Assembly: GCA_050249455.1 (NCBI GenBank)
Contig: JBFWQM010000273.1
Coordinates: 1 to 6,537 of the forward strand
Direction of reading: 5' to 3'
Length of the DNA: 6,537 nt
From: JBFWQM01 sp050249455
Lineage (GTDB): Bacteria > Pseudomonadota > Alphaproteobacteria > MPNO01 > VGEU01
Each line of letters opens with the position of its first letter. Positions within the stretch are counted from its first letter, which is position 1. A program made the position numbers and the translations under genes. This document shows positions 1 through 4,997 of this stretch, one piece after another. The notes under the pieces are model-generated. The model was not told the origin of the DNA. It did not search any database and saw only the letters and a program-made list of their open reading frames with translations.

Positions 1-37
1 TGCTGCGGCCCTGGTGGCGGTAGCTGACGAATTTCAT
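1..37 (-). CDS. N-terminal fragment of a probable FAH-family protein (partial, runs off left edge)
   Basis: Only the first 12 codons are visible, reading MKFVSYRHQGRS on the minus strand from an ATG at 37-35. A good ribosome binding site (GGAGT, plus-strand 44-48) sits 6 nt upstream, so a real gene start is likely although almost all of the gene lies outside the window. The MKxVSYRxxGR pattern resembles the beginning of fumarylacetoacetate hydrolase family proteins, which include C-C hydrolases, 2-oxo-hex-3-ene-dioate decarboxylases and related isomerases of aromatic catabolism. It lies 141 bp downstream of the UbiD gene on the same strand, and UbiD plus FAH-type enzymes make sense together in aromatic-acid degradation. 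Twelve residues cannot settle a family: the start is well supported, the product only suggested. Confidence 0.45.
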   Translation of the reverse strand, partial: MKFVSYRHQGRS

Positions 38-65
38 TTGCGAACTCCGATGCCGTGGCGGGCAC

Positions 66-146
66 CCCCTCCCCCAACCCCCTCCCACGAGGGGAGGGGG
101 TCAGTTGCTCCCCCTCCCCTCGTGGGAGGGGGTTGGGGGGGAGGGG
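66..146. repeat. Inverted pair of G/C-tract palindromic repeat units
   Basis: The two arms, 66-100 and 110-146, are near-perfect reverse complements around a 9-nt spacer (tcagttgct, 101-109). The right arm has two extra G residues. Each arm is itself a palindrome built on CCCCCTCCC-acgag-GGGAGGGGG, so this is a pair of hairpin units head to head. It fills most of the 141-bp gap between the UbiD stop and the next gene start on the minus strand. A related unit occurs at 6269-6313, including the same trailing GGCCTCTC flank (plus strand 145-151 and 6312-6318). No T-run follows on either strand, so it is not a textbook intrinsic terminator. It looks like a dispersed REP-like element; that reading is inference. 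Confidence 0.85.
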
Positions 147-178
147 CCTCTCCGCGCGAAAAATCTGCGACGAAAGAC

Positions 179-1783
179 CTATGACGCCTGCTTCGTCCCC
201 GGCTTCGGCGGCGTCGCGGCGAATGGCGACCCGGCGAGGCAGTAGCGCCCCTCCGCGTCCTGCCACAGGGTGCCGCCGCGGTGCAGCTCGCCCAGCGCGC
301 GGGCGACCGCCTGGAAGCCCTCGGCCTCGAACTTCTCGGCGAGCTGCGCGAAGTAGAGCGGCGTCTCGGCGATCACGTCCGTGATCTGCTTGGCGAGCGA
401 CGCCGGCTCCACCGCCTTCAGCACCGGCGCCTTGCCGTTGGCGCCGTCGAGGTAGTCGGCGAGCTTCACCTTGCTGGAATAGGCGTAGGCGATGCGGTGG
501 TAGCGCTCGCGCGGCACGTTGTCGGGGATCGTCGCATCGATGCCCATCTTCGCCGTCGTCGGCACCTTGCCGTGCTCGATGACGAGGCTGGGATCGAGCG
601 GCTTCGAGCGCGCGCCGGAGATGATCACGACGTCGCGGTCGGCCTGCACGCGCGTCGCCACCGCCCACTCCACGTCGGTCGCGTCGAACACGTCGATGTC
701 CTCGTCGACGATGGTGACGTGCTTCATGTCGGCGACCGACAAGGCGGCGAGGATGGCGTTCTTGGCATCGCCCGCCAGCGGCTTGATCGCGATCACCGCG
801 TGCCAGTGGCAGCAGCCGCCCGGCGTGATGTTGACCGCCGTCACCTGGACGCCCGCCTCGTGCAGCACGCGGCGCACCGCCGCCTCGTAGATCGGGCCCG
901 ACGGCCAGATGTTCTCCCACGGCATGTGCAGCGCGTAGTAGACCGCGCCCTTGCGCATCGAGATCGCCTTGACGCGGACGTGCGGGTTCCAGTGCAGCCC
1001 GCCCATCAGCCGGGTGAACTCGCCGAAGCGGCCCTCCGGCTTGGTCCACCCGGTCGGCAGGATCTCCGCCTCCAGCACGATCTCGGCGTCGGCGATGCAC
1101 GGCATGTCGATGGTCTTGCACGGGGTCAGCGGCACGCCCTCGCCGCGCATCCCGCCGGAGATCGCGATCTCGCTGGTGCCGAGCGGCGCCTTGTAGCAGC
1201 CGGCGATCAGCTCCGACGGATGGGTGCCGATGTTGACCGAGATCGGCAGCGGCTTGCCGGCCTTGTAGGCGGCCTGGGCGAACTTGTGCAGGTTGTTCGG
1301 GGTCACGATGTCGATGCCGGTCAGGTTCCTCTCCTTGACCAGCAGGCGGTAGATGCCGGCGTTGAGCCCGGCCTCCGGGTCCTTCGACAGGATGACTCCG
1401 GCGGTGATCATGGGCCCGCCGTCGAGCACCGAGAACAGCGGGATCGGCAGCTTGAACAGGTCGACCTCGTCGCCCTCCATATAGACCTCGCGCGCCGGGC
1501 CGGAGTTGACGTTGCGCGGCTCGATCGGATGGTCGAGGCCGCGGCGCAGTCGGCCCTCGATCTCGGGAAATTCGCAGTCCATCGCGATGGCCAGCCGGTC
1601 GCGGCTGTTGGTGATGCCCGACACCACCGGCATGTCGTAGCCGATGACGTTGTTGAACTTCAGCGCCTTGTCCGACTGGTCGACCAGCGTGGCGATGTAG
1701 CGGATGTCGACCGGCCGGTCGATCTCGACGAGCTGCCCCGCGGCCTTGAGGTCGTCGAGCAGTCCCCTGAAGCTGGTCGCCAT
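179..1783 (-). CDS. UbiD-family prenylated-FMN-dependent decarboxylase
   Basis: This 534-residue protein belongs to the UbiD family: cytosolic enzymes that reversibly decarboxylate aromatic or alpha,beta-unsaturated acids using prenyl-FMN made by UbiX. Residues align with the known Fdc1 active site. Asn141 and Arg146 sit in LNAGIYR (Fdc1 Asn168, Arg173), His166 in NNLHK is the likely metal ligand, Glu205 precedes GGMRGE (Fdc1 Glu233), and Glu250 and Glu255 in PEGRFGEF match Glu277 and Glu282. The Arg146-Glu250 distance, 104 residues, equals that in Fdc1. The family's usual EGPFGExxGY reads EGRFGEFTRL here. An HWHAVIAI stretch near 326-333 and a Pro-rich tail close the protein. The ATG start has GGAGA 9 nt upstream (plus-strand 1793-1797). 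It follows the GMC gene on the same strand after 180 bp. The substrate is unknown; true UbiD of ubiquinone synthesis is less likely in this catabolic context. Confidence 0.93.
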   Translation of the reverse strand: MATSFRGLLDDLKAAGQLVEIDRPVDIRYIATLVDQSDKALKFNNVIGYDMPVVSGITNSRDRLAIAMDCEFPEIEGRLRRGLDHPIEPRNVNSGPAREVYMEGDEVDLFKLPIPLFSVLDGGPMITAGVILSKDPEAGLNAGIYRLLVKERNLTGIDIVTPNNLHKFAQAAYKAGKPLPISVNIGTHPSELIAGCYKAPLGTSEIAISGGMRGEGVPLTPCKTIDMPCIADAEIVLEAEILPTGWTKPEGRFGEFTRLMGGLHWNPHVRVKAISMRKGAVYYALHMPWENIWPSGPIYEAAVRRVLHEAGVQVTAVNITPGGCCHWHAVIAIKPLAGDAKNAILAALSVADMKHVTIVDEDIDVFDATDVEWAVATRVQADRDVVIISGARSKPLDPSLVIEHGKVPTTAKMGIDATIPDNVPRERYHRIAYAYSSKVKLADYLDGANGKAPVLKAVEPASLAKQITDVIAETPLYFAQLAEKFEAEGFQAVARALGELHRGGTLWQDAEGRYCLAGSPFAATPPKPGTKQAS

Positions 1784-1821
1784 GACGCTGGGTCTCCGTG
1801 CCTGAACCGAATTTCGCGCGG

Positions 1822-1850
1822 ACGTTAGGAGAGAACGGCCGGAGAGTCCA
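1822..1850 (-). promoter_or_regulatory. Possible sigma70-type promoter for the UbiD gene
   Basis: Read on the minus strand, TGGACT (plus-strand 1845-1850) and TAACGT (1822-1827) are separated by 17 nt. They match the -35 and -10 consensus at 4/6 and 3/6 positions. The site lies about 40 nt upstream of the UbiD start, in the 180-bp gap after the GMC gene. If real, the UbiD gene could be transcribed without reading through from the GMC gene. Boxes this weak are common by chance. Confidence 0.22.
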
Positions 1851-1870
1851 TGCCGGCTGGCGGCAGACGA

Positions 1871-1951
1871 GCGGGTTGGGGTCAGACACCCGTCTCCCGC
1901 CCTCGCCCGTGGCCGGCAGGACCGCGGGACGGGTGTCTGGCCCCAACCCGC
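1871..1951. repeat. Long imperfect inverted repeat between the GMC and UbiD genes
   Basis: The arms, 1871-1893 and 1929-1951, are 23 nt each and pair at every position: 22 Watson-Crick pairs and one G-T wobble (1882 with 1940). They enclose a 35-nt G/C-rich loop. The arms contain GGGGTCAGACACCCG and its complement. The repeat begins 12 nt past the GMC stop codon, so a GMC transcript would fold a very stable stem there. No T-run follows on the minus strand, arguing against classical intrinsic termination; mRNA end protection or partial attenuation is possible. The clean symmetry and the motif suggest a dispersed palindromic element, possibly mobilised by a REP-associated transposase elsewhere in the genome. 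That origin is inference. Confidence 0.85.
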
Positions 1952-1963
1952 TTCCCTTCCCGC

Positions 1964-3661
1964 TCAGCCGCCCAGGATCCCGTCCGCCAACTTCTCCGCG
2001 GTCATGATGGTCGGGATGTTGGTGTTGGCGCACGGGACGCACGGGAAGACCGAGGTGTCGACCACCCGCAGCCCGTCGACGCCGTAGACCCTGGCGTCGC
2101 GCGGGCTGGTGACCGCCATCGGGTCGTCCGGCGCGCCCATCCGGCAGGTACCCGAGGCGTGCCAGGTGCCGGTGACGGTGCGGCGGATGAACTCTTCCAG
2201 CAGGGTGTCGTCGGCCAGCAGCGCGTCGATCACGTCCCCCTGGGTGATGACGTCGCGGATCAGCCGCCGGCGCAGCGGTCCGGCGAGGTCGAGGACGTGG
2301 CCGAAGATCGCCGTCAGCAGCCAGTTCCTGGCGCTGACCACGCCGAGGGTGCGCACCCGCTCGTCGTAGGACGACGGGAACACCTCCGACAGCACGCCTT
2401 GCATCGGCGGCGCGCGCAGCACGCCGGTCAGCATCCGCATCGCGTCCATCAGCCGGTCGAGGTCGCGGCGGTCGGACAGCATGTGGAAATCGACCTCCGG
2501 CTCGTCCTGCCAGCGCGCCGAGCCTAGCCGCACCTCGCCGCGCGAGTACGACTTGTTGACCCAGATCAGCAGCGACCCCAGCCGCCAGCCGAGCGGATGC
2601 CACGCCGACTTGCACACGGTGGAGAGATACATGTCGCCGGGCGGGCAGCCGTCGCGCCCCGACGACCAGCGCAGCGCGACCAGGATGTGGCGGCGCAGGC
2701 TCGCCGGCATCCGCGCGCCGCGCGACAGGTAGCCGGTCAGCCCGACCGACGGGTGCTCGTTGAGGTTCTGCCCGACGCCGGGCCGGTCGGCCTTCACCTC
2801 GATACCGAGCGCCGACAGCGCGGCGCCGGGCCCGACCCCGGCGCGCATCAGCGCCGCCGGCGAGTGGATGCCGCCGCAGCAGAGAATGACCTCCCTGGCC
2901 GCGATCTCCTCCTCCTTCCCGCCGGCGACGACACGCACGCCGGTCACCTGCGTTCCACGCCAGGTCAGCCCGGCGAGCTGGGTCTGGTCGCGGATGGTCA
3001 GGTTGGGGCGCGCCCGCGTCGCGGAATCGAGGTAGCCGATCGCCGCCGACACCCGCTGGTCGTTCACGTTGGAGATCGTGTTTTCGCACCAGCCGTCCTC
3101 GTACGGGCCGTTCTGGTCGGGCAGGTACTTGAACCCCGCCTCGCTGTAGGACCGCGCCACCGCCCTGGCGAACTCCGGCCACAGCGCCTGCGGCACGCGG
3201 CGGATCGGGATCGGGCCGTCCTTGCCGTGCAGCGGCCCGTCGAAGTCCTGGTCGGACTCGAGCTTCCTGAAATAGGGCAGCACGTCGTCCCAGCGCCATC
3301 CGGTCGCGCCGAGGTCGTGCCATTCGTCGTAGTCCGACGGCGCGCCGCGGTTGGCGAGCTGGGCGTTGATCGACGAGCCGCCCCCCATCACGCGCGCCTG
3401 CTCGTAGCGCCGCGGCGTCGGCCGGTCGGGCGCGTTGCGCGAGAACGCCGGCAGCCGGACGCGGAGCTGCGACCATAGGTAGGCCGGGTTGTACATCGCG
3501 ACGATGGGGTAGGAATCGAGCACCTGCGGCGGCACGTTGCCGGGCGGCGTGTCCCTGCCCGCCTCCACCAGCAGCACCTTGTTGGCGCTGCGCGCCGACA
3601 GCCGGTTCGCCAGCACGCAACCGGCCGATCCGCCGCCGACGATGACGTAGTCGTAGGTCAC
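1964..3661 (-). CDS. GMC-family FAD-dependent oxidoreductase (alcohol/choline dehydrogenase-like)
   Basis: This 565-residue flavoprotein oxidises an alcohol group, passing electrons from FAD to oxygen or another acceptor. The N-terminal Rossmann motif is VIVGGGSAG (residues 6-14), with the ribose-binding acid Glu33 in LLVEAG. GMC signature 1 is around 90-106 (RVMGGGSSIN then NRG) and signature 2 is around 263-278 (GGIHSPAALMRAGVGP). The catalytic pair is His501 in GTWHASGTCRMG and Asn546 in ANTNIPTIM, aligning with choline oxidase His466 and Asn510. A GTG start is chosen because the FAD motif begins at once, GAGG lies 5 nt upstream, and the length fits the family. The frame stays open for 377 more codons upstream, but that stretch is antisense to the acyl-CoA dehydrogenase. 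No secretion signal is seen. The substrate is unknown; choline dehydrogenase itself is not supported over other members. Confidence 0.92.
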   Translation of the reverse strand: MTYDYVIVGGGSAGCVLANRLSARSANKVLLVEAGRDTPPGNVPPQVLDSYPIVAMYNPAYLWSQLRVRLPAFSRNAPDRPTPRRYEQARVMGGGSSINAQLANRGAPSDYDEWHDLGATGWRWDDVLPYFRKLESDQDFDGPLHGKDGPIPIRRVPQALWPEFARAVARSYSEAGFKYLPDQNGPYEDGWCENTISNVNDQRVSAAIGYLDSATRARPNLTIRDQTQLAGLTWRGTQVTGVRVVAGGKEEEIAAREVILCCGGIHSPAALMRAGVGPGAALSALGIEVKADRPGVGQNLNEHPSVGLTGYLSRGARMPASLRRHILVALRWSSGRDGCPPGDMYLSTVCKSAWHPLGWRLGSLLIWVNKSYSRGEVRLGSARWQDEPEVDFHMLSDRRDLDRLMDAMRMLTGVLRAPPMQGVLSEVFPSSYDERVRTLGVVSARNWLLTAIFGHVLDLAGPLRRRLIRDVITQGDVIDALLADDTLLEEFIRRTVTGTWHASGTCRMGAPDDPMAVTSPRDARVYGVDGLRVVDTSVFPCVPCANTNIPTIMTAEKLADGILGG

Positions 3662-3666
3662 GATGG

Positions 3667-3670
3667 CCTC
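3667..3670 (-). promoter_or_regulatory. Ribosome binding site that fixes the GTG start of the GMC gene
   Basis: GAGG on the minus strand lies 5 nt before the GTG at 3661-3659. No ATG occurs near the FAD-binding motif, so this site is the main sequence evidence for starting translation here rather than far upstream. Confidence 0.6.
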
Positions 3671-3687
3671 GCCCTTCCGAAACCGAA

Positions 3688-3716
3688 CCGATAGCCCTCT
3701 AAGGGATCGCCGGCAA
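3688..3716 (-). promoter_or_regulatory. Possible sigma70-type promoter for the GMC gene
   Basis: On the minus strand TTGCCG (plus-strand 3711-3716) and TATCGG (3688-3693) are spaced by exactly 17 nt, matching consensus at 4/6 and 3/6 positions. The -10 box ends 26 nt before the GTG start, which leaves room for a short leader carrying the ribosome binding site. The -35 box adjoins the dyad at 3719-3741, so a protein bound there could control it. Confidence 0.35.
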
Positions 3717-3718
3717 GC

Positions 3719-3741
3719 CGACTTCGCGCTTGCGCAAGTCG
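3719..3741. promoter_or_regulatory. Operator-like dyad between the divergent GMC and acyl-CoA dehydrogenase genes
   Basis: CGACTT (3719-3724) and AAGTCG (3736-3741) flank GCGC-tt-GCGC, giving a 10-bp dyad with a single unpaired C at 3725. An inner perfect 10-bp palindrome, CTTGCGCAAG, lies at 3729-3738. The site is in the 123-bp gap between the two divergent starts, beside the proposed GMC -35 box and about 44 nt upstream of the acyl-CoA dehydrogenase start. Position and symmetry suit a dimeric repressor (for example of TetR, MarR or GntR type), but no regulator gene is visible here. Confidence 0.35.
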
Positions 3742-3784
3742 CCGGAACCGCTACACCGTCCCGCGACGCCACCGGAGACCGCGC

Positions 3785-4930
3785 ATGATCCTGAGCCCCG
3801 CCCAAGCCGCGTTCCGCGACAAGGTCCGCGCCTTTGCCCGCGAGCACCTGCTGCCGCGCGCCGCGGACGACGACCGCAGCGGCGCCTTCCCGGTCGACAC
3901 CCTGCGCCGGCTGGGGCGCGAGGGGCTGATGGCGGTCTACATGCCCGCCGACCTTGGCGGCCTCGGCCTCGACATGGTGTCGCTGTCGCTGGCGGTCGAG
4001 GAAATGGCGGCGTGCGACGCTTCCGTCGCCGTGGTGGCGAGCCTCAACAACTCGCTGGTGTGCGGCCCGTTCTACAAATACGGCACCGACGCGCTGAAGA
4101 AGCGCTGGATCCCCGAGATCGCCTCGGGCCGCGCCATCGGCTGCTTCGCCATCGCCGAGCCGCAGGCGGGCTCCGACGCCGCGAAGCTGACCCTGGCCGC
4201 GGCGAAGGACGGCGACGACTACGTGCTGAACGGCATCAAGTGGCTGATCACCGGCGGATCGAACGCCGAGGTAACCCTGGTGTTCGCGCTGACCGACCCC
4301 GCCGCCGGCGCCCGCGGCATCAGCTGCTTCGTGGTGCCGGCCGACACGCCCGGCTACCGCGTGGTGCGGGTCGACCGCAAGATGGGCATCCGATCCTCCG
4401 GCACCGCGGAGCTCGCGTTCGAGAACTGCCGCGTGCCGGCGTCGGCGATGCTCGGCAAGCCGGGCGAGGGCTACCGCATCGCGCTCGACGGGCTGGGCAC
4501 CAGCCGGCTCGGCATCGCCGCGCAGTCGATCGGCATCGCGCGCGCCGCGTTCGAGGCCGCGCGCGCCCACGCCAAGGCGCGCGAGGCGTTCGGCAGCGCG
4601 ATCATCGAGCACCAGGCGATCGCCTTCAAGCTGGCCGACATGGCGACCGGGATCGAGGCGGCGCGCGCGCTCACGTTGCACGCCGCATCGCTCAAGGACG
4701 CCGGCCTGCCGAGCCAGAAGGAGGTCGCGATGGCCAAGCTGTTCGCCTCCGAGATGGTCGAGCGGGTGTGCAGCGAGGCCGTCCAGATCCACGGCGGCAT
4801 CGGCGTGCTGGAGGGCACCCTGGTCGAGCGCCTCTACCGCGACGCCCGCGTGACGCAGATCTACGAGGGCACCAGCGAGGTCCAGCGCATCGTCATCAGC
4901 CGGATGCTGGCGGCGGAGAAGACGGACTAG
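3785..4930 (+). CDS. Acyl-CoA dehydrogenase (short/medium-chain type)
   Basis: This 381-residue cytosolic flavoenzyme introduces an alpha,beta double bond into an acyl-CoA and passes electrons to electron-transfer flavoprotein. Length and fold order fit the family. An N-terminal helical domain comes first, then the signature CFAIAEPQAGSD (120-131) and the FAD-contacting KWLITGGSNAE (152-162), with a beta domain to about 230. The C-terminal helical domain carries RLGIAAQ (241-247), REAFG (266-270), QIHGGIG (334-340) and IYEGTSEVQR (359-368). Glu361 is the likely catalytic base, placed as in short- and medium-chain enzymes. The alternative base used by isovaleryl-CoA dehydrogenases near the TSRLG segment is not Glu here. 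The usual Tyr after GGxG is Val341. GGAG lies 8 nt before the ATG. It is divergent from the GMC gene and convergent with the transporter. Chain-length and branch specificity cannot be read. Confidence 0.93.
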   Translation: MILSPAQAAFRDKVRAFAREHLLPRAADDDRSGAFPVDTLRRLGREGLMAVYMPADLGGLGLDMVSLSLAVEEMAACDASVAVVASLNNSLVCGPFYKYGTDALKKRWIPEIASGRAIGCFAIAEPQAGSDAAKLTLAAAKDGDDYVLNGIKWLITGGSNAEVTLVFALTDPAAGARGISCFVVPADTPGYRVVRVDRKMGIRSSGTAELAFENCRVPASAMLGKPGEGYRIALDGLGTSRLGIAAQSIGIARAAFEAARAHAKAREAFGSAIIEHQAIAFKLADMATGIEAARALTLHAASLKDAGLPSQKEVAMAKLFASEMVERVCSEAVQIHGGIGVLEGTLVERLYRDARVTQIYEGTSEVQRIVISRMLAAEKTD

Positions 4931-4952
4931 CGTCGCGGGATTGGCGTTGCGA

Positions 4953-4977
4953 AGGGGCGGGTCTGAAACCCGCCCCT
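4953..4977. repeat. Perfect 10-bp hairpin between convergent genes; possible bidirectional terminator
   Basis: AGGGGCGGGT (4953-4962) and ACCCGCCCCT (4968-4977) pair perfectly around the 5-nt loop ctgaa. The element sits almost midway between the two stop codons, 22 nt after the acyl-CoA dehydrogenase stop and 20 nt after the transporter stop. That position suits a terminator or 3' end stabiliser shared by both transcripts. No T-run follows on either strand, so factor-independent termination is uncertain. The sequence also looks like a short dispersed intergenic repeat of high-GC bacteria, an impression not tested here. Confidence 0.7.
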
Positions 4978-4997
4978 ACCGAACATCCGGGTCAAGC

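Noticed and set aside
66..146. CRISPR array or direct-repeat array
   Set aside because: There are only two units, in inverted orientation with a 9-nt spacer; CRISPRs need several direct repeats with longer unique spacers.
281..1828. A 515-codon open frame on the plus strand opposite the UbiD gene
   Set aside because: Its translation is dominated by Arg, Asp, His, Val and Leu with no domain. It is the antisense of a clearly conserved gene, as expected in high-GC DNA.
1871..1951. Classical rho-independent terminator for the GMC gene
   Set aside because: The loop is 35 nt and no T-run follows on the minus strand, so it is listed as an inverted repeat instead.
1784..1963. Possible small gene between the UbiD and GMC genes
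   Set aside because: The stretch is taken up by the inverted repeat and a possible promoter. No short frame with a ribosome binding site and plausible protein was seen.
1850..3478. Plus-strand open frames opposite the GMC gene (such as 1850-2527 and 2597-3478)
   Set aside because: They are low-complexity antisense translations with no motif or ribosome binding site of note.
3730..3757. Promoter for the acyl-CoA dehydrogenase (TTGCGC, 16 nt, TACACC)
   Set aside because: Each box matches consensus at only 3 of 6 positions, and the -35 falls inside the palindrome; too weak to list.
3662..4792. A 377-codon N-terminal extension of the GMC protein
   Set aside because: It overlaps the acyl-CoA dehydrogenase antisense, shows no recognisable domain, and the FAD motif starts right after the GTG at 3661, which has its own ribosome binding site.
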